Shown here: piece after piece, positions 1 through 7,680 of the stretch
Layout: each line of letters opens with the position of its first letter
Numbering within the stretch: the first letter of the stretch is position 1
Source: Methylopila sp. Yamaguchi
GTDB taxonomy: Bacteria; Pseudomonadota; Alphaproteobacteria; Rhizobiales; Methylopilaceae
Assembly: GCF_002897035.1 (NCBI RefSeq)
Contig: NZ_BAUX01000004.1
Location: 217,035 to 281,034, forward strand
Reading direction: 5' to 3'
DNA length: 64,000 nucleotides
Notes under the pieces: model-generated
What the model was told of the DNA's origin: nothing
Database searches by the model: none
Seen by the model: the letters and a program-made list of their open reading frames with translations, nothing else
Program-made: the position numbers and the translations under genes

Positions 1-2
1 AG

Positions 3-1043
3 CGGGGCACGCGCCCCGTCGTCACGCTCGCGGACCTCGTCCGGCGCTATCAGTCCGACCCCGAAAGCCCCTACAGGGCCGTGAAGTGGAACACGCGGCG
101 GCTCTACACCGACGACTGCCGGCGCCTTGAGGCCGGCGCCGGCGATCGGCGGCTCGCGATGGTGACCCGCGCCGACATCCACCGCTGGCACGAGGCGGCG
201 ACCAAGCCGAAGCCGATCGGCAAGGCGAAGCCGGGCGAGCCCGTGGTCTATGGACCTCCGCGCGTTCGATCAGCCCATGGGCTGATGCGCATGCTGCGGA
301 TCGTCGTCGGTTACGGGGTGTCGATCGGCGTGCCCGAGTGCGAGCGTCTGGATCTCGTGCTGTCGAAGATGAGGTTTAAGACGCCGTCCCGCCGGAAGTC
401 GCGGCCCACCTATCACCAGGCGGTCGCGATCATCGCTAAGGCTCATGAGATGGGCGCGCGATCGGTCGCCTTCGCCCAGGCGCTGCAGTTCGACGGCATG
501 TTCCGCCAGTCGAACGTCATCGGCCAGTGGCGGCCGCTGGAGGCAGGGGAGGAGGCCAACGGCCGAATCGTCGCGAGCGGCCGTGTGTGGGAAGACGGAC
601 TGTGCTGGCGGCACATCGGCGAGGATCTCGTCGTACGGTTCGAGACGACGAAACGCGGCCTCGAGGTCGAGCTCGACCTGACGCTCTGCCCTCTGGTGCT
701 CGCCGAGATCGAGCTCACGCCGATGGAGCAGCGAATCGGCCCGCTGATCATCGACGAGCGGTCCGGCAAGCCATACGTGGAGACGAGCTTCCCGAAGCGC
801 TGGCGCGAGATCGCCACGGCGGCCGGAGTTCCGACCGACGTGTGGAATCGCGATAGCCGGTCTGGAGGGATCACCGAGGGCCGGATGGCCGGCGCCGACT
901 TCTCCGATCTCGCCAAGCAGGCGGCGCATTCCGACCCCGCGATCACGGCGAAGATCTACGACAGGGGCGCGCTGGACGCCGCCCGTCGCGTGTCCCGGCT
1001 TCGCGCTGAGCTGCGCGCCAAGCCGGCCGGGAACGGGTCCTGA
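3..1043 (+). CDS. Tyrosine recombinase / phage-type integrase (5' end outside window)
   Basis: The reading frame is open to the left edge of the window, so the N-terminus is missing. The visible part is the end of a core-binding domain followed by the catalytic domain of a tyrosine recombinase: a box I arginine in FRQSNVIGQW, a box II-like arginine in DSRSGGITE, then AAHSDPAITAKIYDR with the late histidine and the probable nucleophilic tyrosine (IYDR). The usual HxxR of box II reads NRDSR, so the histidine there is replaced. Such enzymes integrate phages and genomic islands, often into tRNA genes. The gene ends 64 bp from the 3' end of a tRNA-Arg gene, which is the classical arrangement of an integrated element; the element itself would lie to the left of this window. 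Family assignment is good; the element type is unknown. Confidence 0.85.
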   Translation, partial: RGTRPVVTLADLVRRYQSDPESPYRAVKWNTRRLYTDDCRRLEAGAGDRRLAMVTRADIHRWHEAATKPKPIGKAKPGEPVVYGPPRVRSAHGLMRMLRIVVGYGVSIGVPECERLDLVLSKMRFKTPSRRKSRPTYHQAVAIIAKAHEMGARSVAFAQALQFDGMFRQSNVIGQWRPLEAGEEANGRIVASGRVWEDGLCWRHIGEDLVVRFETTKRGLEVELDLTLCPLVLAEIELTPMEQRIGPLIIDERSGKPYVETSFPKRWREIATAAGVPTDVWNRDSRSGGITEGRMAGADFSDLAKQAAHSDPAITAKIYDRGALDAARRVSRLRAELRAKPAGNGS

Positions 1044-1079
1044 ACAGGACCGAGGAACGCGCGAGGAACGTGGGGAACG
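1030..1079 (+). repeat. Four GGAACG direct repeats between integrase end and tRNA
   Basis: The hexamer GGAACG occurs at 1030-1035, 1054-1059, 1065-1070 and 1074-1079, on the same strand, the last three spaced 11 and 9 bp apart. They lie over the end of the integrase gene and the short gap before tRNA-Arg. Short direct repeats beside an attachment site can be arm-type integrase or excisionase sites; that role here is inference. Confidence 0.4.
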
Positions 1080-1107
1080 TCCGGCGCGAAGAATCCCAAG
1101 AAGTTGT

Positions 1108-1140
1108 TGGCGACCCCGGCTGGATTCGAACCAGCGACCA
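1108..1140. other. Putative attachment site in the 3' part of tRNA-Arg
   Basis: Integrases of this class commonly recombine at the 3' half of a tRNA gene and restore it with an identical copy carried by the element. The T arm, acceptor end and CCA of tRNA-Arg lie immediately beyond the integrase. The exact core cannot be defined because the second copy lies outside the window. Confidence 0.35.
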
Positions 1141-1184
1141 TCAGCTTAGAAGGCTGGTGCTCTATCCGGCTGAGCTACGGGGCC
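1108..1184 (-). tRNA. tRNA-Arg (anticodon UCU)
   Basis: On the minus strand a complete cloverleaf can be read. The acceptor stem GGCCCCG pairs with CGGGGTC (one G-T wobble), the D arm carries TAGCTCAGCCGGATAGAGC, the anticodon loop is CTTCTAA with anticodon TCT, the T arm is GCTGG TTCGAAT CCAGC, and the discriminator G is followed by an encoded CCA (1108-1110). The anticodon reads AGA and so specifies arginine. Its 3' end faces the integrase gene. Confidence 0.96.
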
Positions 1185-1297
1185 GTGCGACGTTGCGGCG
1201 TTCGGCGGCCTGTCCGGGTCGCGCCGCGGGCCGTCCGGCATTCATAGCGGCGTGGATGGCGTCGTCAACGACGGCGACGTCCCGGTCGCGCCGTGCG

Positions 1298-1591
1298 TCA
1301 GCCGGCGCCGTCATCGTTCGCGCTCGAGAGCTGATCGACCGGGATCGAGCGCTCGTCGCCGCCGAAGCCCCCGTGGGTCTGGACATAGTCCCGCAGCGCC
1401 GCGTTGATGCGGTCCTGCCAGCCGGCGCCGTCTTCCTGGAAGTGGAGCAGCACGTCCTGGTCCAGCCTGAGCGTGACCTGTTCGCGGGCGCCGGGAATCG
1501 CGACGGCTTTGGGCGCCGGCGGGGCCGCAGGGGTCTTCGGCTTGAACGCCGCCTCGGCGGCGTCTCGGGGGTCTGTCGGGCGGCGGGCCAT
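1298..1591 (-). CDS. BrnA-family antitoxin-like protein, without BrnT
   Basis: A 97-residue protein starting at the ATG preceded by GAGGAG. Residues ~48-80 contain the BrnA-like core (VTLRLDQDVLLHF, then GWQDRINAALRDYV), a ribbon-helix-helix DNA-binding fold. The first ~45 residues are rich in Ala, Pro and Lys. In the described pair, brnT (an RNase toxin of RelE type) lies directly upstream of brnA and the antitoxin represses the operon. No BrnT-like frame is seen on either side: upstream (higher coordinates) is the radical SAM gene, which ends 83 bp away on the same strand. It may be an orphan regulator or the remnant of a toxin-antitoxin pair. Its position 110 bp from the tRNA attachment site suits accessory DNA. 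Confidence 0.75.
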   Translation of the reverse strand: MARRPTDPRDAAEAAFKPKTPAAPPAPKAVAIPGAREQVTLRLDQDVLLHFQEDGAGWQDRINAALRDYVQTHGGFGGDERSIPVDQLSSANDDGAG

Positions 1592-1674
1592 GGCGGTCTC
1601 CTCGGACGGCGGAATCGCGCTCGGACGGCGCATCTCTGTCCTATGTGGCCGTCTTCGGCGGCGATTGCGAGCGC

Positions 1675-3495
1675 TCAGCCTGCGCTGCACGCCCCGCCGC
1701 CCAGTACGCAAAAGGTGGCGCAGTGCGGATGGTTGAGCGCGACGGGCCGGCTGGCCTCGCTCAGAGTCGCGCCGAGCTCGAAGCGCTCGTCATAGGCGAG
1801 GAGGGTGCAGGCGAGCACGGCGGGACGGTCCGCGCCCTTGCGCTTCACCACCATGCGGGATGAGGAGCACATCAGGCTCCGCGGATCGACGCCCAGCAGG
1901 CCCCAGCAGGCGGTCGTGATCTCGGGAACGTCGGCGCCGGCGTCCATTTCCGGAAACAGCGTCAGGGCGACAGGGTCGGCGGCGTCGATGGGGACGCCGT
2001 GCTCGTCGAACAGCCGGGCGAAGCCAGCCCGCACCACGCCTTCGGCCTCGCCGGAGAACAGGCGCCCGGCGACCGAGAGCGCAAACCCGTGATCGGCCAG
2101 CCATTTCATCCCGTCGAGCGTCGGCTGGAAGCTTCGCGGCCCCCGCTCGAGCTCGTGCAGGGCGGGATCGTAGTGGTCGAGCGAGACCCGCAGGGTCAGC
2201 CGCCGGCCGTAGCGCTCCTTCAGAGCAAGCAGGGGCCCTTTCAGCCGCTGCATCGGCCGCATGGCGTTCGTCAGCACGAGCGCGCGATGACCGCGGGCGA
2301 GCGCGTCCTCGACCATCGCCATCAGGTCGGGGTTCATAAACGGTTCGCCGCCGGTAAAGCCGACTTCGGCGAGCTCGGGGTGGTCGCGCGCCGCCTCGTC
2401 GAGAAAGGCGCTGGCCTCCGCAGCCGTGAGATAGACCAGCCGGTCGTTGCGCGGCGTCGACTCGATGTAGCAGTTCGCGCAGGCGAGATTGCAGCGCGTG
2501 CCGGTGTTCATCCAGAGCGTACGCAAGCTGGAAAGCTCGACCGTGGCGCGGGGCTCCCCGCGCGCGGTCGAGGCGCCGTCCTGAAATTTTTCGGGCGCGA
2601 GCCGAGGAGCCGCGGTCGAGACCGGCCACGCCGGCGCGTCGTCCGCGTCGCGGCGCCACACGAAGCCGCCCGGGTCGACCCTGCGGCCCGTCCGCCTGGC
2701 CTCTGAAGGAGGCAGAGCGTCGCAGCTCGGCCAAAGGCCGCTTCCGAGCGCCGCGGCGTAGCCTTCGGGCAGCCCGGCGGCGCGCATCTTGGCCGCCGCG
2801 ACGGCCCAGCCGTACTCCAGCCGCCGGTGTTCGATGACGACGCTTCGCGGTTCGGCGCCGGGCGTCAGCAGGCTGAACCAGACCTCCGCGCAGCCGTCGT
2901 TCGCCGGCATCCCGACCGCGCCGGGGTTGTGCCAGAGCCGGCCTTCGATCACTTGGCTGAAGGGCAGGCCGGAGTGGCCCGCGACGATCCCGTCGACGCC
3001 GGACGCCTCGAGATCCAGCGCTTTCACCCGGGCCGGCGTCGAGGGGAAGACGAAGCGCGCGATGTGGTCGAGCGATCCGTGGATTACGGCGAGGGTGAGC
3101 CCGCCGACCTGGACGTCGAGCCGGCGGGGCAGGGCGGCCATCCACGCGCGGTCGTCCGGCCCGAGTTCGCGCGAGGCATGGGCGAACCAGGCTGCGGAGA
3201 GCCGGTCGCAGGCGCTGCCCGGCGCGAAGCCGCAGCCGCAGTCCTCCTCGCCCGCCGCCAGCTGCTCCTCGCAGTTGCCCATGACGACGTGGATCCCTGC
3301 GCCGCGGACGAGATCCACGCAGGCCTTCGCGTCCGCGCCATAGGCCACGACGTCGCCGGTGCAGACCACGCGATGCGGCGGCACGCCCAGGCGCGCCGCT
3401 TCGGACAGCGCGGCGGCGGTCGCCTCGAGGTTCGAATAAGGGCCGCCGAACAGAAACAGGGGCCCGTCCGACGTCGTATCGGGGGAGATCGTCAT
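1675..3495 (-). CDS. Metallophosphoesterase-radical SAM fusion protein
   Basis: A 606-residue protein from the ATG at 3495; an in-frame ATG at 3516 would add seven residues. Residues ~10-225 are a calcineurin-like metallophosphoesterase of the YfcE/diadenosine-phosphatase kind: GDVVAYG near 48, GNCEE at 73-77, HG at 139-140 and GHSG at 173-176. Residues ~325-520 are a radical SAM domain, with cysteines 335, 339 and 342 in CNLACANCY and the GGEP motif at 382-385. The C-terminus is cysteine-rich (HPHCATFCVLGGGACS) and resembles an auxiliary Fe-S cluster region. The gene is divergent from a phosphonate-type ABC importer operon ending in two 'rSAM-associated' glycosyltransferases. The combination suggests metabolism of an imported phosphorus- or metalloid-containing compound. 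Each domain is clear; the substrate is not known. Confidence 0.85.
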   Translation of the reverse strand: MTISPDTTSDGPLFLFGGPYSNLEATAAALSEAARLGVPPHRVVCTGDVVAYGADAKACVDLVRGAGIHVVMGNCEEQLAAGEEDCGCGFAPGSACDRLSAAWFAHASRELGPDDRAWMAALPRRLDVQVGGLTLAVIHGSLDHIARFVFPSTPARVKALDLEASGVDGIVAGHSGLPFSQVIEGRLWHNPGAVGMPANDGCAEVWFSLLTPGAEPRSVVIEHRRLEYGWAVAAAKMRAAGLPEGYAAALGSGLWPSCDALPPSEARRTGRRVDPGGFVWRRDADDAPAWPVSTAAPRLAPEKFQDGASTARGEPRATVELSSLRTLWMNTGTRCNLACANCYIESTPRNDRLVYLTAAEASAFLDEAARDHPELAEVGFTGGEPFMNPDLMAMVEDALARGHRALVLTNAMRPMQRLKGPLLALKERYGRRLTLRVSLDHYDPALHELERGPRSFQPTLDGMKWLADHGFALSVAGRLFSGEAEGVVRAGFARLFDEHGVPIDAADPVALTLFPEMDAGADVPEITTACWGLLGVDPRSLMCSSSRMVVKRKGADRPAVLACTLLAYDERFELGATLSEASRPVALNHPHCATFCVLGGGACSAG

Positions 3496-3571
3496 GTCCT
3501 GAGATACGAAAGCCATGGGAGGGATGCTACACGTGTCCGATCGATTTGCCCGCAACCTGAGGGAGCCGCTC

Positions 3572-4438
3572 GTGCGCGCTGCAGTTCGACGCCTCGCGGT
3601 CGCGGCGCTCCTTCTCGCCGCGAGCGCGGCTCCGGCCGGCGCGGAACCCCTGCGCTTCGCTGTCGGCCCGTTCCAGCCGACCCCCGGAGACACGCGAAAG
3701 GCTTACGAGCCGTTCTTCGCCTATCTCGCGAAGACGCTCGGGGTGGACTACGAGCTGGTCGTCACCACGGATTGGGCTGGCATTGCGACCGCGCTCGCGA
3801 CCGGGCAGGCTGACGTCGCCTGGATGGGCCCCTGGGGCTACGTCCTCGCCAACCGCGAAGGCGACGCCCAAGCGATCGCGACGGTGAAGTACGACGGCAA
3901 GCCGACCTACCACGCCATCGTCGTCGGTCGTCCGGACCTTCAGATCGAGACTTGGCCGGACGACGCGAAGGGCCTCAGCATCTCTTTCGCCGACGTCGGC
4001 TCCACCTCCGGCTGGTTGATCCCGACCTGGTGGCTCAAGACGAAGGGGATCGACCCCAAGACCTTCTTCAAATACCGCGACGGCGCCTCTCATCCGGCGA
4101 ACGAAATCGCGGTCGCGAACGGACAGGTCGACCTCGCCACCGACTACGACCGAAACCTGCGCGCGATGCAGGAGCGTGGGCTGCTCAAGCCTGATCAGGT
4201 AAAGGTGGTCTGGACCTCGGAACCGCTGCCGAACGATCCGCTGGTGGTCCGCAAGAGCTTCGACCCAGCCCGCGTCGAGACGCTGCGCAAGGCTGTCACC
4301 GCCATCGACGAGGAACAGGCGAAGGCGGTGATGCCGCCCCATTACACCGGCTGGGTCGCCGCCGGGCACGCCGATTACAAGCTGATCGAAGACGCCGGCG
4401 TCGCCGTCGGCAAGCTGAAGCCGCGAGGGCCTGAGTGA
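3572..4438 (+). CDS. phnD: Phosphonate/phosphite-type ABC transporter substrate-binding protein
   Basis: PhnD/PtxB-like periplasmic binding protein. The GTG at 3572 is chosen because GAGGGAG lies about 7 bases upstream and it gives a clean signal peptide (MRAAVRRLAVAALLLA, cleavage after PAGA). An in-frame ATG at 3515 would add 19 residues and overlap the first codons of the divergent gene. Family features are FxPTPGDTRKAYEPF near the start, the ligand-binding stretch ADVAWMGPWGY, then ADVGSTSGWLIPTWWL with the conserved serine/threonine cluster. Relatives bind phosphonates, phosphite or phosphate; some TIGR families of this fold are predicted to bind selenate. It heads a coupled operon with permease, ATPase and two glycosyltransferases. 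Confidence 0.88.
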   Translation: MRAAVRRLAVAALLLAASAAPAGAEPLRFAVGPFQPTPGDTRKAYEPFFAYLAKTLGVDYELVVTTDWAGIATALATGQADVAWMGPWGYVLANREGDAQAIATVKYDGKPTYHAIVVGRPDLQIETWPDDAKGLSISFADVGSTSGWLIPTWWLKTKGIDPKTFFKYRDGASHPANEIAVANGQVDLATDYDRNLRAMQERGLLKPDQVKVVWTSEPLPNDPLVVRKSFDPARVETLRKAVTAIDEEQAKAVMPPHYTGWVAAGHADYKLIEDAGVAVGKLKPRGPE

Positions 4439-4441
4439 GCC

Positions 4442-5212
4442 GTGCCGTCTGACCGGGGTCGGGCGCTGGGCCGTCTCCTCGCGGCGGCGCTTGCAATCGC
4501 GGCGCTCGCGCTGATGTGGCGGGTCGCCGAGGTCGACCTCTCGCGCCTCTGGCAGGGGCTGCCTCGGCTCGCCGCCTGGGGCGCCCGGGCCTGGCCGCCC
4601 AACTTCGAGGATGGGGCAACCCTTCTACGCCGGGCCGGCGAGACGCTCGCCATGGCGACGCTCGGCACGCTTCTCGGCGCGCTTGTCGCCGCGCCGCTCT
4701 GCCTGCTCGCCGCCCGCACCACGGCGCCGGGCGCTATCGTCTACGCGCCGGCGCGAGCGCTGCTGAACATGCTGCGGGGGGTCGACAGTTTCGTCTTCGC
4801 CCTCCTGTTCGTGGCGGCCGTCGGTCTGGGGCCGTTCGCGGGTCTGCTGGGCATCGCCATGCATTCCGCGGGCTCGATCGCGAAGCTTTGGTCGGAGACG
4901 ATCGAGCAAGCGGCCCCCGGCCCGGTCGAGGCGGCGACGCTCACCGGGGCCTCGCGCCTTAAGGTCGCGCTGCACGCGCTCCTGCCGGACGTGGCGCCGG
5001 GGCTCACCTCCACCGCGCTCTACATCCTGGAGTTCAACGTTCGGGCCTCGACCGTGCTCGGCGTCGTCGGCGCCGGCGGTTTGGGACAGGAGTTGAAGAA
5101 CGCCGTGGACCTGCTCGATTCGCCCCGCGTGTTCGCGATCATCCTTGTCATCCTCGTCATGGTGACGGCGATCGACGCCTTCAGCGCTTTGGCCCGCCGG
5201 AGGCTGGCGTGA
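4442..5212 (+). CDS. phnE: Phosphonate-type ABC transporter permease
   Basis: A 256-residue inner-membrane permease starting at GTG, 3 bases after the binding-protein stop. It has about six hydrophobic segments and a BPD_transp_1 signature: the cytoplasmic loop EAATLTGASRLKVALHALLP corresponds to the EAA motif that contacts the ATPase. It is followed by NVRASTVLGVVGAGGLGQEL, typical of PhnE permeases. It would form the channel with the neighbouring PhnD-like and PhnC-like proteins. The stop codon overlaps the next start (GTGA), so translation is coupled. Confidence 0.9.
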   Translation: MPSDRGRALGRLLAAALAIAALALMWRVAEVDLSRLWQGLPRLAAWGARAWPPNFEDGATLLRRAGETLAMATLGTLLGALVAAPLCLLAARTTAPGAIVYAPARALLNMLRGVDSFVFALLFVAAVGLGPFAGLLGIAMHSAGSIAKLWSETIEQAAPGPVEAATLTGASRLKVALHALLPDVAPGLTSTALYILEFNVRASTVLGVVGAGGLGQELKNAVDLLDSPRVFAIILVILVMVTAIDAFSALARRRLA

Positions 5213-5895
5213 CCGGCGGCGTCGTCGTGCGCCGGCTCTCGAAGGTCTACGACGGCCGCGCGGCGCTGCGGAACGCCTCGCTCACCGCGCCGCGCGGAAG
5301 CTTCGTCGCGCTTCTTGGGCCGAGCGGCGCGGGCAAGACCACGCTGTTGCGCTGCCTCGCGCGTTTGGTCGCGCCCGACGCCGGCGAAGCCTACGTCGAT
5401 GGCCGCCCGATGCACGCGCTGTCGGGCCGGGCCTTGAGGGAGGCGCGGGCGCGCATCGGCTTCGTATTCCAGGATTTCAACCTCGTTCGGCGCCGCTCGG
5501 CTTTGGACAACGCGCTCGGCGGCGTGCTTGCGAGCACGCCGCTGTGGCGCGTCGCGCTTGGCCGTCCGCGGCCCGCCGACGCCCGCTCCGCTATGGCGGC
5601 GCTCGACCGGGTCGGGCTTGGCGACCGGGCCGGGGCCCGAGCGGACGAACTGTCCGGCGGACAGCGGCAGAGGGTGGCGATCGCGCGCGCGCTGGTGCAG
5701 GACACCGCCGTGCTGCTCGCGGACGAGCCGGTGGCGAGTCTCGATCCCGACTCCGCCGCGGGGGTGCTCGCGCTGCTGAAGGACCTCACGCGGGAACGCG
5801 GACTCACGGTCCTCTGCAGCCTGCATCAGCATCATCTCGCGCACGCCTACGCCGACGAGATCGTCAGGCTCGCGCCGCCCGAGGGCGAGCCGTGA
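5209..5895 (+). CDS. phnC: Phosphonate-type ABC transporter ATP-binding protein
   Basis: A 228-residue ABC ATPase. Walker A GPSGAGKTT lies near residues 36-44, a Q-loop in VFQDFNLV, the signature LSGGQRQRVAIARAL near 145, and Walker B VLLADEPVASLDP. The order and spacing match PhnC. The GTG start overlaps the permease stop by 4 bases, and its own stop overlaps the next gene's GTG. It energises the importer formed with the two preceding products. Confidence 0.92.
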   Translation: MTGGVVVRRLSKVYDGRAALRNASLTAPRGSFVALLGPSGAGKTTLLRCLARLVAPDAGEAYVDGRPMHALSGRALREARARIGFVFQDFNLVRRRSALDNALGGVLASTPLWRVALGRPRPADARSAMAALDRVGLGDRAGARADELSGGQRQRVAIARALVQDTAVLLADEPVASLDPDSAAGVLALLKDLTRERGLTVLCSLHQHHLAHAYADEIVRLAPPEGEP

Positions 5896-6566
5896 GGCTT
5901 TCGGTGGTCATCCCGGCCTTGAACGCCGAGGGCGAACTGCCGGCCACGCTCGCGAGCCTGGAGGAGGGGGGGCATGCGATCGCCGAGGTCGTCGTCAGCG
6001 ACGGCGGCTCGTCGGACCGCACGCGCGAGGTGGCGGAGGCGTTCGGCTGTCGGGTGAGCGTCGGGTCGCGGGGCCGCGGGGCGCAGCTTCGGCGGGGCGC
6101 CGGGCTCGCGACCGGCGACTGGCTGCTGTTCCTCCACGCCGACACACATCTGGAAGCCGGCTGGAGCGCGGCCGCCGCGCGCTTCGCGATCCACGCTGGC
6201 GACAATGGGGCCGCAGCGTTCGCCTTCGCTTTGGACGATGACGCGCCTGCCGCGAGGAGGCTGGAGAGTGCGGTGCGCTGGCGCGTTCGGCTGCTCGCCT
6301 TGCCCTACGGCGATCAGGGGCTGCTGATCTCGCGCGCCTTCTACGATCGCCTCGGCGGCTACGCCGATTTCCCCCTGATGGAGGACGTCGACCTCGCTCG
6401 CCGCATCGGCCGGCGGCAGCTGACTATCCTGCCCGTCCGCGCGGTGACGAGCGCCGCGCGCTACCGCCGGGACGGCTATCTCCGTCGCATGGCGCGGAAC
6501 GCCCTCTGTCTCGCGCTCTATCTCGGCGGGGCGTCGCCTGCGCGGATCGCGAGGCTCTATGGCTGA
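5892..6566 (+). CDS. Family 2 glycosyltransferase, TIGR04283 type (rSAM/selenodomain-associated transferase 2)
   Basis: A 224-residue GT-A glycosyltransferase starting at a GTG that overlaps the ATPase stop. It opens with LSVVIPALNAEGELPATL; the donor-binding acidic residue is in VVVSDGGSSDRT, and FLHADTHLEAGW holds the DxD-like metal site. GDQGLLISR and PLMEDVDLARR follow. This pattern is that of the TIGR04283 group, which the family literature associates with radical SAM proteins of arsenosugar or 'selenodomain' loci. Its coupling to a PhnCDE importer, with a radical SAM fusion next door, points to glycosylation of an unusual small molecule. The acceptor is unknown. Confidence 0.87.
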   Translation: MRLSVVIPALNAEGELPATLASLEEGGHAIAEVVVSDGGSSDRTREVAEAFGCRVSVGSRGRGAQLRRGAGLATGDWLLFLHADTHLEAGWSAAAARFAIHAGDNGAAAFAFALDDDAPAARRLESAVRWRVRLLALPYGDQGLLISRAFYDRLGGYADFPLMEDVDLARRIGRRQLTILPVRAVTSAARYRRDGYLRRMARNALCLALYLGGASPARIARLYG

Positions 6567-7158
6567 GCCTCGGGCGCGTCCGACGCTGTTCGTGATGGTG
6601 AAGGCGCCGGTGGCGGGCCGCGTGAAGACCCGGCTTGCGCGCACCATCGGCGCGCCGGAAGCCGTACGCTTCTACCGCACGGCGACGGCGGCGCTGCTGC
6701 GGCGGGTCGGCCGGGACCCGCGCTGGCGCACGGTTCTGGCGGTCGCGCCGGACGTGGCGGCGGCGACCTGGTTCTGGCCCGCGGACATCGCGCGCGTCGG
6801 GCAGGGGTCGGGCGACCTCGGCGCCCGGATGCAGCGGTTGCTCGATCTCAACCGCGGCGCCCCGACGGTCATCGTCGGATCGGACATCCCCGGCGTGCGG
6901 CGCCGCCATGTCGCGCAGGCGTTCCGCGCGCTGGGGACGCACGAGATCGTGTTCGGTCCTGCGGACGACGGCGGCTACTGGCTGGTTGGGGCGCGCGGGC
7001 GACCGCGAGTCCCGAAGCTGTTTGGAAACGTCCGGTGGTCGACGGAGCACGCGCTCGCCGATACGCGGGCGAACGCAGGGGCTTCCGTGGGATTTCTGGG
7101 ACGGCTGTCGGACGTAGACGACGAGACCAACTGGCGGGCGTGGCGCCGGGGCGAATAA
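6559..7158 (+). CDS. DUF2064/TIGR04282 glycosyltransferase-like protein (rSAM/selenodomain-associated transferase 1)
   Basis: A 199-residue protein starting at an ATG 8 bases inside the end of the preceding glycosyltransferase gene. It has a nucleotidyltransferase-like Rossmann opening (LFVMVKAPVAGRVKTRLA) with the conserved Lys-Thr-Arg, VIVGSDIPGVRRRHV in the middle, and FGPADDGGYWLVG. These mark the DUF2064/TIGR04282 group, which usually sits beside TIGR04283 proteins, as here. It is the last gene of the coupled operon. It may activate a sugar or act as a second transferase; neither is shown. Confidence 0.87.
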   Translation: MAEPRARPTLFVMVKAPVAGRVKTRLARTIGAPEAVRFYRTATAALLRRVGRDPRWRTVLAVAPDVAAATWFWPADIARVGQGSGDLGARMQRLLDLNRGAPTVIVGSDIPGVRRRHVAQAFRALGTHEIVFGPADDGGYWLVGARGRPRVPKLFGNVRWSTEHALADTRANAGASVGFLGRLSDVDDETNWRAWRRGE

Positions 7159-7278
7159 CCCAGCCAGCCTTCGGGATGCGCGTCATTGCACGTTCGGAAG
7201 AAGGTGTTTGCGCCCTCGCTGGTTCGCCGGGCGGCGCGATGGCTTTATCCTCGGGCGCATCGATCACAGGAGCTCCCG

Positions 7279-7671
7279 ATGAACGCTCTCACCGCCTGGC
7301 GCCCGCAAGTCCTCAGCGTCCTGCGCATCATGTCCGCGCTGCTGTTCCTTCAGCATGGGACGGTCAAGCTGCTGGGCTTCCCCACGCCCTATCCTAACCC
7401 ACTGTCGATGGTGAGCCTGACGGCTGGCATCCTCGAACTCGTCGGCGGCGTGCTGCTGGCGATCGGACTCTTCACGCGGCCGGTGGCGTTCATTCTCTCG
7501 GGCCAGATGGCCGTCGCCTACTTCCTCGCGCACGCGCCGCAGAGCTTCTATCCGATCGTCAACAAGGGCGAGCTGGCGATCATGTTCTGCTTCGTCTTCC
7601 TCTACATCGTCTTCGCCGGTCCCGGCCCCTGGAGCGTCGACGCCAAGCGCTCGAAGTCGTCGTTGGTCTGA
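7279..7671 (+). CDS. DoxX family membrane protein
   Basis: A 130-residue membrane protein with four predicted helices. The ATG at 7279 follows a good AGGAG; further upstream in-frame ATGs lack one. LRIMSALLFLQHGTVKLLGF at the start and GGVLLAIGLFTRPVAFILS are typical of small DoxX-like proteins, which occur in membrane redox or stress roles and often have no assigned substrate. It stands alone, convergent with panC. Confidence 0.88.
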   Translation: MNALTAWRPQVLSVLRIMSALLFLQHGTVKLLGFPTPYPNPLSMVSLTAGILELVGGVLLAIGLFTRPVAFILSGQMAVAYFLAHAPQSFYPIVNKGELAIMFCFVFLYIVFAGPGPWSVDAKRSKSSLV

Positions 7672-7680
7672 AACTTCGCC

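Noticed and set aside
270..929. Long open frames on the minus strand opposite the integrase
   Set aside because: Arg/Pro/His-rich sequence with no family features; they arise from the high GC content opposite a real gene.
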